This document shows positions 42,958 to 51,438 of a stretch of 64,000 bases of DNA, piece by piece. The position numbers and the translations under genes are program-made. The DNA is from JABGQS01 sp963674545 (GTDB lineage Bacteria > Bacillota > Clostridia > Christensenellales > SZUA-584), in NCBI GenBank assembly GCA_963674545.2, contig CAXXFB010000001.1:1116001-1180000 (forward strand). The letters run 5' to 3'. Numbering within the stretch: position 1 is the stretch's first letter; every line of letters starts with the position of its first letter. The notes under the pieces were generated by a model. The model made no database searches and was not told the origin of the DNA. It saw nothing but the letters and a program-made list of their open reading frames with translations.

Positions 42958-43893
42958 ATGGCATTATGGTTTAATCTTGTTCTGGCATGGGTTTCGGTTG
43001 CTCTTGCAGTTCTTCTTATCGTCATCTGGGCGCTTAGGCTTATCAATAAGAAAAAGAAAATACCCTGGATCAAAAAGCTGAATTGTGCGCTTCGGCGGCA
43101 CCATAAGCTTATCGGTATTCTGCTAGTCGTCACTTCGGTAGTACACGGTATACTTTCAAGCGATGTGCTGCTAAGTTTCAACTGGGGAACTGCCGTCGTT
43201 ATCGTTGCTATACTGCTTGGGCTCAACTGGCTGCTAAGAAAAAAGCTTCAGCTTAAAAAGTGGTGGATGTATATACATCGCTCGCTGACTGCCGTTTTTG
43301 TTGCGCTGCTGGTAGTACATGTAGTCAACGTCGGAGGCATACTTATCGACGATCTTATCGCAGGAAGGCTGGGTGTACCGTCGGCGGATACCATAGCTAT
43401 TATAGATAGTGAAGCTTATACTGCACATGCAGCCGATGTTTCCGAAGAAATAGTCGAAGAAACTCAACTGCCCGACCTGCCCAAAGGTAACGGCAACGGA
43501 CACGGCAACCATAACTCAAACAACATATCCTCTGACGCCTCTACGGAAGTGACGCCAAGTGCAACTCAAAAACCATCTGCTGCATTACCTGATACATCTG
43601 CGGCTGACACCACTACTTCTTTATACGCAGATGGCGTATATACCGGCACCGGCACCGGCTATCGTCCGGGGCTTGTCGTAGAAGTCGCTATAGAAAACGG
43701 ACTGATAACAAGCGTTACAGTGACGGACCACAACGAAAAAAACGAAATGTTCTGGGGCGTTCCGGTAGAGTTGATACCTCAGCTTATAGTTGAATCCCAA
43801 TCTACAGACGTTGACACTGTTTCGGGCGCGACTATGACTTCAAGGGGAATTATCGAAGCTGTTAACGATGCGCTGGCACAGGCTGCGAACTGA
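42958..43893 (+). CDS. Membrane redox protein: cytochrome b-like TM region plus covalent FMN-binding domain
   Basis: 311 aa. The N-terminal 135 residues contain four hydrophobic segments with spaced His (RRHHK, VVHGIL, YIHRSL, VVHVVN), compatible with a heme-binding ferric-reductase/cytochrome b561-like bundle. A Ser/Thr/Asn linker follows. The C-terminal FMN-binding domain (about 225-310) ends in DTVSGATMTSRGI, whose second Thr region is the classical covalent flavin site (SGAT). The domain faces outside. Probably moves electrons across the membrane to an extracellular acceptor, as in flavin-based electron export. GAGG precedes the ATG. Confidence 0.82.
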   Translation: MALWFNLVLAWVSVALAVLLIVIWALRLINKKKKIPWIKKLNCALRRHHKLIGILLVVTSVVHGILSSDVLLSFNWGTAVVIVAILLGLNWLLRKKLQLKKWWMYIHRSLTAVFVALLVVHVVNVGGILIDDLIAGRLGVPSADTIAIIDSEAYTAHAADVSEEIVEETQLPDLPKGNGNGHGNHNSNNISSDASTEVTPSATQKPSAALPDTSAADTTTSLYADGVYTGTGTGYRPGLVVEVAIENGLITSVTVTDHNEKNEMFWGVPVELIPQLIVESQSTDVDTVSGATMTSRGIIEAVNDALAQAAN

Positions 43894-43928
43894 ACAATAC
43901 AGACTTGATTTATGTCTGATAACATAAA

Positions 43929-43956
43929 AGAAGCACCGATTTTTTTCGGTGCTTCG
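43929..43956. terminator. Bidirectional terminator
   Basis: Stem AAGCACCGA / TCGGTGCTT with a 6-nt T-rich loop lies between the convergent FMN-protein gene and the 43961-44932 gene, 5 bp from the latter's stop. Confidence 0.75.
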
Positions 43957-43960
43957 TTGC

Positions 43961-44932
43961 TTATTCTTCGTATCTCTTTAATATACGCAAAGCAAGAAAC
44001 GTTATCCAGTCTGATGGCCATTTCTTCTGGGCAAAGTCAAAGCCTTTCCATGCCATCCAAACGGATTCCGCGCTGAACATACCGTCTTCCCGCTTCTTAT
44101 CTCTTATAATATCTATCATGTTCTGAAGCCTCAAGTCTGCCTTCAGCCACGAAAACTGTGATAGGACATCTGCAGTGTGCAGTATGTCGTACCAGATGAA
44201 CGGCGCTTTTAGTTTCCTGAAATCCGTACCCATTTTGAACAGATATGGCTTTTTCTGCTGGCTGTGTTCCCAAAGCCCGAGCAGGCCGTCTGCTCCCTGT
44301 TTTGCCTGCCACGAGTCTTTTAAATCCTCTGCCTTTGCTAAAAGTTTCAGCATAAGCAGCGTTCCGTATGGGCACGGGTCTTCCTTCTTACCCGGGCCGC
44401 GGAATTTGCCAAGTTCGGCAGAGCTCTTGCACGGCCAACCGTAGAACTCGACTTTATTCGCAAGATTTTCTATACCCTTCTTTATATCCTTGCGTTTACC
44501 GTATCCCATAATATTCAGGCAGTACATAACGAGAGGCGCATCACACATCGACCATCCCCAAGTATCCTTGCCGCTGCCTCCGAAAACTGGCGGGACATTC
44601 ACTTTTACAGGCACTATACCGTCGTCTCTTGCTGTGTCCGCTATCTGGCTTGTCAGTTTTTTAAGCCTCTCGTCGTCATCTGCTTTAAGGCCGGTTTCCG
44701 CAAGGAAAGACAGCTTGTGCAGCCAGGAGCCCGCCTTTTTATGATTTGTTATAACTTCTTCCTGCCAGTCTTCGAGCTCTCCTATAATCTGCTGTATAAG
44801 CGGATGGGCTGCAATATTTTTTCTTGCAGTAAGCGCCTCGTCTTTTTCAGGGTCCTGCCCAAGCAAATCCACTCTTGTTCCGAACTGCACCCATGGATCG
44901 CTTTCAAGCAATCTTTGTATTACAGCATCCAT
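43961..44932 (-). CDS. Alpha/alpha-toroid (prenyltransferase/squalene-cyclase-like) protein, unknown function
   Basis: 323 aa cytoplasmic protein with no signal or TM. Helix pairs with repeated Trp/Gly motifs (GWSMCDAPLVMYCLNIMG, GLLGLWEHSQQKKPYLFKMGTDFRKL, FIWYDILHTADVLSQF, DWITFLALRILKRYEE) suggest an alpha/alpha toroid as in terpenoid cyclases. The QW and DxDD catalytic motifs of true cyclases are not seen. Conserved in Clostridia as hypothetical protein in my recollection. Function unknown. Confidence 0.65.
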   Translation of the reverse strand: MDAVIQRLLESDPWVQFGTRVDLLGQDPEKDEALTARKNIAAHPLIQQIIGELEDWQEEVITNHKKAGSWLHKLSFLAETGLKADDDERLKKLTSQIADTARDDGIVPVKVNVPPVFGGSGKDTWGWSMCDAPLVMYCLNIMGYGKRKDIKKGIENLANKVEFYGWPCKSSAELGKFRGPGKKEDPCPYGTLLMLKLLAKAEDLKDSWQAKQGADGLLGLWEHSQQKKPYLFKMGTDFRKLKAPFIWYDILHTADVLSQFSWLKADLRLQNMIDIIRDKKREDGMFSAESVWMAWKGFDFAQKKWPSDWITFLALRILKRYEE

Positions 44933-45031
44933 ATAACTCCTCCCACTACCGTTGATATACCAGCCTTATTGACCGGCCTTTCCTATTGGTTTACTTAGAG
45001 CATATACATTTTCATGTTGTATTAAAAAAGC

Positions 45032-45068
45032 AAAGCAGCTGTCCCTAAAATTTACAGCTGCTTTTATT
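45032..45068 (-). terminator. Terminator-like hairpin downstream of the GNAT/YoaP gene
   Basis: Perfect 11-bp stem AAAGCAGCTGT / ACAGCTGCTTT, 11-nt loop, T/A tails on both sides. It lies about 120 bp after the 45186 stop. The rest of 44945-45185 has no gene. Confidence 0.6.
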
Positions 45069-45185
45069 ATAAACAAAAAACTATTCTTTGTAAATTTATT
45101 GTTTTCAGTCCATTAAAATGTAAACAAGCAATTTACTGTGTTTTTTAATTCCTTATCGCCGGTTAGTATTTTAACATCAGGTTTT

Positions 45186-45974
45186 TCAGAGTTTTTTTAT
45201 CTGTTTTGCTATCAGTTTTTCAAGCTTCTTATACGGCAGAGGAGGACCAAAAGATATTGCTTTGTCTTCTATAAAAAGTTCATTCTGCCGGCCCCATTCT
45301 TTAAATGTCTCAAGGTCGGATGTATCCACTGTTTCCAGCACAACCCTGTCACCAAAGCTCTGCACAGCCCTTAATGCTCTTTCATATACTATGCTTCTTC
45401 CGGGACAGTATCCGTTAAGCAGAAAAGTTATAGTCACTTTTCCTTTGTTTTTTCCCTTCATTGGAATTTTGTCTTGTTTTAGGAACTTTGGCATTTTCGC
45501 TTCTTCGTCAAACTTCTTATAGAGCAGCAGCGTTATACCGTTTTTATCCGCAGCTTCGTAACCTTGCTTTTTAAAGAAAGCCGCCGGTATCCAAACAGGA
45601 ATAGTTAAACCCTGGGCTGCTATACCTTTTGCTCCCATTGCCCTTGCGTCCTCTTCCGCCGCAGCAAGCAAGGCTTTTCCGTAGCCTTTTTTCCTCTGGT
45701 CTCCACGCCCCTGTTTATGCCCGTGCACCCATATACAGCTTATAAAGTAGCTGCCCTGCGCGTCATAAACAGCATACTCCGCCGGCAGATATTCCACCAT
45801 GCCACAGACAATATCGTCATCATTGAGCGCCAGCTTTACCTTTAGTCCCTTTGCCTTCATCTTCTCATACCAGCGCCGTTTATGATTTCCCGATTCCTTC
45901 ATCTCTTCCGACCAGTCTTCCAGGCATACAAAATACAGCTCTTCATGCTCTTTATCAAGGTCTATGATCTTCAT
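45186..45974 (-). CDS. GNAT acetyltransferase fused to a YoaP-like C-terminal domain
   Basis: 262 aa. The N-terminal GNAT fold (about 1-155) has the acetyl-CoA loop KKGYGKALLAAAEEDA near 94-109 (Q/RxxGxG/A type) and FFKKQGYEAADKN. The C-terminal part (about 185-262) resembles a thioredoxin-like YoaP domain with NGYCPGRSIVYER in place of a CxxC redox site. The acceptor is unknown. Fused proteins of this kind are common in Clostridia. Followed after 120 bp by a hairpin. Confidence 0.85.
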   Translation of the reverse strand: MKIIDLDKEHEELYFVCLEDWSEEMKESGNHKRRWYEKMKAKGLKVKLALNDDDIVCGMVEYLPAEYAVYDAQGSYFISCIWVHGHKQGRGDQRKKGYGKALLAAAEEDARAMGAKGIAAQGLTIPVWIPAAFFKKQGYEAADKNGITLLLYKKFDEEAKMPKFLKQDKIPMKGKNKGKVTITFLLNGYCPGRSIVYERALRAVQSFGDRVVLETVDTSDLETFKEWGRQNELFIEDKAISFGPPLPYKKLEKLIAKQIKKL

Positions 45975-46121
45975 AACATCACTCCTTTACAATACCGTTG
46001 AAACCTGACATTATGCCTTAACACGAAATATAATACTATACTAATATATTCTTACTGAATTGTCTAACTCCAGTATCAAAAAGGCCGCAGTCTCCAGCAG
46101 CCTTGTGGCTCATTAATTATA

Positions 46122-46604
46122 TTACAGCATAAGCTGCCAGTAACTAACATCTATCCATCTGCCAAGCTTATAGCCGCCCTCAACGACCTGCCCTACCTTT
46201 TTGAAGCCCATCTTTTCGTGCATTATGACACTCTTGTCGTTTGGCATAGTTATGAGCGCCATCACGCTGTGTACTTCCTGTTTCTTAAGAGTATCAAACA
46301 GATTTTTATAAAGTTCCTGCCCAAGGCCTCTGCCGTGGCACGATTCATCGAGGTATACAGAAGCAACTAAGGTGAACCGCCATGCGCTGCGCTGCGCGAA
46401 CTGCTCTGCGTAAGCGTAACCGTGCACATGCCCGTCTTCTTCACAGATAAGCCAGCGTCCCTGCTCAATCTTCGGGGCCATGCGCTGCGCCATATCCTGT
46501 TCGCTGACCGACTGCTCTTCAAACGTTACGGTCGTGTTTTCGATGTAATGGTTATATATTTGCACTATTCTTTTTGCGTCGCTCAGCTTTGCCAGTCTTA
46601 TCAT
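46122..46604 (-). CDS. GNAT acetyltransferase, phosphinothricin N-acetyltransferase-like
   Basis: 160 aa from the ATG at 46604 (start MIRLAKLSDAKRIVQIYNHYI matches the family opening). The ribosome site AAAGG is 13 bases upstream, so an upstream ATG at 46622/46625 is a possible alternative. Core motifs EEQSVSEQDMAQRM, ASVYLDESCHGRGLGQELYKNL and MHEKMGFKKVGQ are typical of Pat/YncA-like enzymes that acetylate small amines or amino-acid analogues. The final domain GYKLGRWIDVSYWQ is diagnostic. Confidence 0.9.
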   Translation of the reverse strand: MIRLAKLSDAKRIVQIYNHYIENTTVTFEEQSVSEQDMAQRMAPKIEQGRWLICEEDGHVHGYAYAEQFAQRSAWRFTLVASVYLDESCHGRGLGQELYKNLFDTLKKQEVHSVMALITMPNDKSVIMHEKMGFKKVGQVVEGGYKLGRWIDVSYWQLML

Positions 46605-46746
46605 TTTTTGCACATGTCCTTTCATTATCATCTTAACATAAAACTTTCGCATCACATGTAACGGGTAATACGTATTCAAAGAATCTTTGTCATCATATCT
46701 TCTATTGGTGTATACTTAGAAAAACGCACTTCTGGAGGAATTATTC

Positions 46747-47193
46747 ATGCTAATTCGACCAGCTATGGAAAATGATATCCCTTCGATCCTTTCACTTTAT
46801 TCACAACTGGAACCGGACAGGGAAAGCACTGTATCTCTAACCAATGCCATAGAGATTTTCCGAAAAATCGAATCATACCCCAACTATCATATTTATATTG
46901 CCGAGCAAGTCGGAGAGATATTCGGTACTTTTTCGCTGGCCATAATGGATAACCTTGCTCATTTTGGAGCAAGAAGCGGGCTTATCGAAGACGTAGTTGT
47001 AGATGAAAAGCACCGCAGTAAGGGTTTCGGGAAAGAAATGATGCAGTACGCTATCGATCTTTGCAGACAAAACTTCTGCTATAAAGTTTCTTTGTCCAGC
47101 AATCTACAGCGAGAGAGCGCACATCGTTTCTATGAATCCCTTGGCTTTCAAAAACATGGATTCAGTTATCAGATTCCACTTGACTTATGTTAG
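46747..47193 (+). CDS. GNAT family N-acetyltransferase
   Basis: 148 aa, single GNAT domain. Acetyl-CoA loop VVDEKHRSKGFGKEMMQYA near 84-102 and motif B AHRFYESLGFQKHGFSY near the C-terminus. GGAGG 8 bases before the ATG. Its stop is 13 bp from the convergent glmS stop. Acceptor unknown. Confidence 0.9.
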   Translation: MLIRPAMENDIPSILSLYSQLEPDRESTVSLTNAIEIFRKIESYPNYHIYIAEQVGEIFGTFSLAIMDNLAHFGARSGLIEDVVVDEKHRSKGFGKEMMQYAIDLCRQNFCYKVSLSSNLQRESAHRFYESLGFQKHGFSYQIPLDLC

Positions 47194-47205
47194 CTTGTGC
47201 AACAG

Positions 47206-49023
47206 CTATTCAACTGTTACACTCTTCGCCAGGTTCCTTGGCTTGTCAACGTCGCAGCCCTTTTCAACAGACATATAATATGCAAACAGCTGCATGGGTG
47301 TAACAGTCAGTATCGGTGCAAATATATCGTCGGTTTTGGGCAGATAGACCACTTCGTCTGCAACGTCTTCCGGCATATGCGTGCCTTCAAAGCACACTGC
47401 TAATACTTTCGCCCCGCGAGCCTTGACTTCCTTTATATTGCTGATAGTTTTATCTATCAGCTTCTGCTGCGTGGCTATGGCTACGACCAGCGTACCGTCT
47501 TCTATAAGCGCTATCGTGCCGTGTTTAAGCTCTCCTGCGGCGTAAGCCTCTGAATGTATGTATGATATCTCTTTAAGCTTCAGCGAGGCTTCCATTGACA
47601 ATACGAAGTCTAATCCTCTGCCGATGAAAAATACACTGCTCTGTGCAAAGTTTTCGGAAGCTATCCTCTGAAGCTGCGTTTTAGTATCCAGCACCTTCTG
47701 CGTAAGCTTTGGCACTTCAGAAAGCACTTTTACCAGCCTTTCATATTCGTCCGCTTGCAGACTGCCCGAAAGCCTTCCAAGCTCCAGCGCTATCATGTAA
47801 ACAGCTATAAGCTGCGTGTTATATGCCTTAGTGGAAGCAACAGCGATCTCCGGGCCTGCGTGGGTATACAGAACTGCATCTGCTTCCCTCGCGATAGAAC
47901 TGCCGACCACGTTGACTACCGCAGCTATTTTGGCGCCGTATTTCTTTGCTTCTCTCATCGCTGCCAAAGTATCTGCCGTCTCTCCCGACTGGCTGATTAT
48001 TATAACTAGCTGCCCGGGTGTAATTATCGGCCTGCGGTATCTGAACTCGGATGCTATCTCTACTTCAACGGGTATCCTTGCAAGATCCTCTATAATATAT
48101 TTGCCTACCATACCGGCGTGATATGCCGTTCCGCATGCGATTATACCGACCTTGCTTATACCGGATATCGTGCTCTCGTCTATGCCTATACTTTCTAGAT
48201 TTATCTTTCCGTCCTTAACTTTGAGCGTATCTGCCATGACTTTTGGCTCTTCGTGTATCTCTTTTATCATGAAGTGTTCGAAGCCGCCCTTTTCGGCCTG
48301 CTGAGCATCCCAGTCCACATGATATGTCTGCACATCCCTTTGGTTGCCGTATTCGTCATAGACGGCAGCGCTGTCCGGCGTAAGTACTGCTATCTCTTTG
48401 TCGCCAAGGAATATAACTTCTCTGGTGTACTCCAGCAGCGCCGGAATATCCGAAGCAATAAGATTCTCTCCCTCTCCTATGCCGACTACAAGCGGGCTGT
48501 CTTTCCTTACAGCTACTACAGTGTCCGGATGGTCTTTTGACACAACTCCTAAGGCATAAGAGCCTTCCAATTTGTCAACGGCGCTCATCACTGCCTGCAG
48601 CAGATCGCCTTCATAAAAATAGTTGATAAGGTGTGCAGCGACTTCTGTATCCGTATCGGATGCAAAATCCACTCCTTCTCCTATCAACCATTGCTTTAAT
48701 TTTATATAGTTTTCAATTATACCGTTGTGCACGACGGCAAGAGTGCCTGCGCAGTTCGCGTGAGGGTGCGAGTTCTTCTGAGACGGCTCTCCGTGCGTTG
48801 CCCATCTGGTATGCCCTATGCCTACGCAGTCTTCAGCTGAGTAGTCACCCAGCATTTCTTCCAGCTGTGAAAGCCTGCCCTTTGCCTTGCGGATAGTCAG
48901 GCAGTCGTCCTTCACGACAGCTATACCTGCGCTGTCATATCCTCTGTACTCAAGTTTCTTAAGCCCTCCGATGAGCACTTTTGCTGCATCTCTTTGCCCT
49001 GCATAGCCTACTATTCCGCACAT
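47206..49023 (-). CDS. glmS: GlmS: glutamine--fructose-6-phosphate aminotransferase (isomerising)
   Basis: Makes glucosamine-6-phosphate from fructose-6-phosphate and glutamine, the first step to UDP-GlcNAc and peptidoglycan. 605 aa. N-terminal CGIVGYAG with the nucleophile Cys2, glutaminase motif HTRWATHGEPS near 72, two SIS domains (about 285-420 and 455-590) with IACGTAYHAG, SQSGETADT and SEAYAAGELKHG, and C-terminal DKPRNLAKSVTVE. It is 25 bp after glmM, so there is no room for a glmS ribozyme and the pair is probably one operon. Confidence 0.97.
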   Translation of the reverse strand: MCGIVGYAGQRDAAKVLIGGLKKLEYRGYDSAGIAVVKDDCLTIRKAKGRLSQLEEMLGDYSAEDCVGIGHTRWATHGEPSQKNSHPHANCAGTLAVVHNGIIENYIKLKQWLIGEGVDFASDTDTEVAAHLINYFYEGDLLQAVMSAVDKLEGSYALGVVSKDHPDTVVAVRKDSPLVVGIGEGENLIASDIPALLEYTREVIFLGDKEIAVLTPDSAAVYDEYGNQRDVQTYHVDWDAQQAEKGGFEHFMIKEIHEEPKVMADTLKVKDGKINLESIGIDESTISGISKVGIIACGTAYHAGMVGKYIIEDLARIPVEVEIASEFRYRRPIITPGQLVIIISQSGETADTLAAMREAKKYGAKIAAVVNVVGSSIAREADAVLYTHAGPEIAVASTKAYNTQLIAVYMIALELGRLSGSLQADEYERLVKVLSEVPKLTQKVLDTKTQLQRIASENFAQSSVFFIGRGLDFVLSMEASLKLKEISYIHSEAYAAGELKHGTIALIEDGTLVVAIATQQKLIDKTISNIKEVKARGAKVLAVCFEGTHMPEDVADEVVYLPKTDDIFAPILTVTPMQLFAYYMSVEKGCDVDKPRNLAKSVTVE

Positions 49024-49048
49024 ATTAAATTAGCCTCCCAGCGTTTTA

Positions 49049-50395
49049 TTACGCCAGGCGGCTCTCTATAAGCTTGACCATATCGACTGCCTGACGTTCT
49101 ATTTCTTTTTTGTCAGTTCCTTCAAGCATCACCCTTACAAGGGGCTCTGTACCCGACGGACGTATCAGCACACGGCCTTTGCCGTGAAACATTTTCTCCA
49201 ACTGCTTTATCTTTGCCACAACTTCTTTGTCTTCCATGATGTGGTCTTTATATTCGTCTTTCACTCGTGCATTCACCAGCACCTGCGGAAGTATGTTAAT
49301 ACTGCTTGCCAGCCGGCTGAGTGACTTACCGCTCCGCATGATTATCGACGCGAGATGCAGCCCTGTAAGTATTCCGTCACCGGTGGTGTTGTCGTCGAGG
49401 AATATAATATGTCCGGACTGTTCGCCGCCAAGCGAGTATCCGCCCCGCATCATCTCTTCCAGAACGTATCTGTCGCCGACCTTTGTTTTGACCGTCTTTA
49501 TACCATGCTTCTTCATGGCGATATCCAAGCCAAGGTTGCTCATCACAGTACACACAAGAGTGTCTTTATTAAGCAGACCGCGCTCTTTCATATCTATAGC
49601 GCAGATGGCCATTATCTGGTCGCCGTCTACTATAACTCCGTGTTCATCTACCGCTATCAGCCTGTCGGCGTCGCCGTCGAAAGCAAGCCCCAAGTCTGCA
49701 CCCATCTCTGCAACAAGCTGTGTCAGCTTCTGGGGGTGCGTAGAACCGCAGTAGTCATTTATATTGGTACCGTCCGGCGTATTATAATACGGTATAACCT
49801 CTGCCCCAAGCTCCATAAAGCTCCTTGGGCCTATGAATGACGCCGCACCGTGTGCGCAGTCTAGAACGATCTTTAAACCACGAAGGTTTGTGTTTATCGT
49901 CGATAGCAGAAATTCTTTGTATTCCGCAGCGCTGTTGGCTGCGCTTACTTTACGGCCTATGTTTATACCAGTCTGCAGCACGATCTCTTCGCTGCCGTCC
50001 AATATGATGCTCTCGATCCTGTTCTCTACATCATCCGGCAGTTTCTTGCCGTCGGCGTTGAAGAACTTGATGCCGTTGTACTCTACAGAGTTGTGCGATG
50101 CTGAAATCACAACGCCCGCATCCGCCTTGTAGTCCCTTGTTAGAAACGCAACGCCTGATGTTGGTATAACGCCTGCAACAATGGCTTCCGCCCCTACAGA
50201 GCATATACCTGCTACCATAGCGGCTTCGAGCATATTGCCGGATATCCTCGTATCCCTGCCAATCAGTATCCTTGCTTTATGCACCCTGCTGGTAAGCACG
50301 TATGCACCCGCCTGCCCGAGCTTGAATGCCAGTTCGCATGTAAGTTTTTCGTTTGCTACACCACGAACACCGTCCGTGCCAAACAACCTTCCCAT
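49049..50395 (-). CDS. glmM: GlmM: phosphoglucosamine mutase
   Basis: Converts glucosamine-6-phosphate to glucosamine-1-phosphate. 448 aa, exactly family length. Opening MGRLFGTDGVRGVAN, catalytic phospho-Ser100 in VISASHNS, metal loop DGDADR near 240, sugar loop GGEQSGHI near 325 and phosphate loop RPSGTEPLVRVM near 415. GGAGG precedes the ATG. Directly upstream of glmS. Two hairpins lie in its leader (50409-50459). Confidence 0.97.
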   Translation of the reverse strand: MGRLFGTDGVRGVANEKLTCELAFKLGQAGAYVLTSRVHKARILIGRDTRISGNMLEAAMVAGICSVGAEAIVAGVIPTSGVAFLTRDYKADAGVVISASHNSVEYNGIKFFNADGKKLPDDVENRIESIILDGSEEIVLQTGINIGRKVSAANSAAEYKEFLLSTINTNLRGLKIVLDCAHGAASFIGPRSFMELGAEVIPYYNTPDGTNINDYCGSTHPQKLTQLVAEMGADLGLAFDGDADRLIAVDEHGVIVDGDQIMAICAIDMKERGLLNKDTLVCTVMSNLGLDIAMKKHGIKTVKTKVGDRYVLEEMMRGGYSLGGEQSGHIIFLDDNTTGDGILTGLHLASIIMRSGKSLSRLASSINILPQVLVNARVKDEYKDHIMEDKEVVAKIKQLEKMFHGKGRVLIRPSGTEPLVRVMLEGTDKKEIERQAVDMVKLIESRLA

Positions 50396-50408
50396 AGTTC
50401 CTCCAAAC

Positions 50409-50459
50409 CACGAACTACTGTATTATAGTTCGTGTTATACCAATACGCAAATTGGTATA
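50409..50459 (-). terminator. Two consecutive perfect hairpins between trxB and glmM
   Basis: TATACCAAT / ATTGGTATA (50436-50444 and 50451-50459, 6-nt loop) is followed on the minus strand by CACGAACTA / TAGTTCGTG (50409-50417 and 50426-50434, 8-nt loop). Neither is followed by a T-run, so operator or attenuator roles are as likely as termination. Confidence 0.45.
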
Positions 50460-50467
50460 GTCCTTTA

Positions 50468-51394
50468 TTACATCTTGCACGCAGCCTGCTCTGTCAGATA
50501 GGCTTGTATCGCATAAATCGCAGTCGCTCCGTCTGCAGCGGCAGTGACCACCTGCTTTAACGGCTTTAACACGATGTCACCTGCTGCATAGACGCCTTTT
50601 ACGCTTGTTGCCATCCATTTATCTGTACATATATACCCGAAATCGTCCGTACATACGATACCTTTTACCGCATCGGACTCGGGCACGATACCTATCGCTA
50701 TAAATACGCCTGTGACAGGCAGTTCCTTGACTTCGCCTGTTTTCTTGCTCTTGATTTTAAGGCCTTCGACCTTAGCTTTGCCTTCAATGCTCTCCGGTAC
50801 GCAGCTTAAAACGAACTCAATTTTTTCGCATGCTTTTGCTGCTTCCTGAAGCGCAGCCTGTGCCCTTAACTCATCACGTCTGTGCACTACATATACCTTG
50901 TTTACGAACTTATCAAGATATATAGCATCTTCGAGAGCGGTATCTCCGCCGCCAATGACTGCAACATCCTGCCCCTTGAAAAACGCTCCGTCGCAGGTCG
51001 CACAATATGACACGCCTGAACCGACAAGTTTTTTCTCTGAAGGCAGCCCTATCTCTCTATAGTTCGCTCCCATTGCAAGCAATACCGTCTTTGCCTCGTA
51101 TGTGCCTTCAGCAGTAGTTATTCTTTTGACGTCTCCTTCGAGGTCAAAACCCGTAACGTTCTCGGTTTTAATTACAGCGCCGTGCCTTTCAGCCTGCTCT
51201 TTTAACCTCATTGACAGTTCCACACCAGTAAGGCCTTCCGGAAATCCCGGATAGTTCTCTACGATATGCGCCCTTGCTATCTGTCCGCCCGGGAAAACCT
51301 TTTCCAAAACGAGCGCATTAAGGCTTGCCCTTGCTGCATAAAGCGCAGCCGTCAGCCCCGCTGTGCCTGCTCCTACTATTATTACATCATACAT
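50468..51394 (-). CDS. trxB: TrxB: thioredoxin-disulfide reductase
   Basis: NADPH-dependent FAD enzyme that reduces thioredoxin. 308 aa, typical. FAD site GAGTAGLTAALYAARA near 8-23, redox pair Cys131/Cys134 in CATCDGAFF, NADPH site GGGDTALEDA near 147, and C-terminal GVYAAGDI..QVVTAAADGATAI. Third gene in a minus-strand run between the protease and glmM. AGGAG lies just upstream of the ATG. Confidence 0.96.
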   Translation of the reverse strand: MYDVIIVGAGTAGLTAALYAARASLNALVLEKVFPGGQIARAHIVENYPGFPEGLTGVELSMRLKEQAERHGAVIKTENVTGFDLEGDVKRITTAEGTYEAKTVLLAMGANYREIGLPSEKKLVGSGVSYCATCDGAFFKGQDVAVIGGGDTALEDAIYLDKFVNKVYVVHRRDELRAQAALQEAAKACEKIEFVLSCVPESIEGKAKVEGLKIKSKKTGEVKELPVTGVFIAIGIVPESDAVKGIVCTDDFGYICTDKWMATSVKGVYAAGDIVLKPLKQVVTAAADGATAIYAIQAYLTEQAACKM

Positions 51395-51438
51395 AACATT
51401 TCTCTCCTCTTACAAATATCTTTAACATCTAAAATGTT

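Noticed and set aside
49024..49048. glmS ribozyme before glmS
   Set aside because: Only 25 bp separate glmM and glmS, far too short for the ribozyme.
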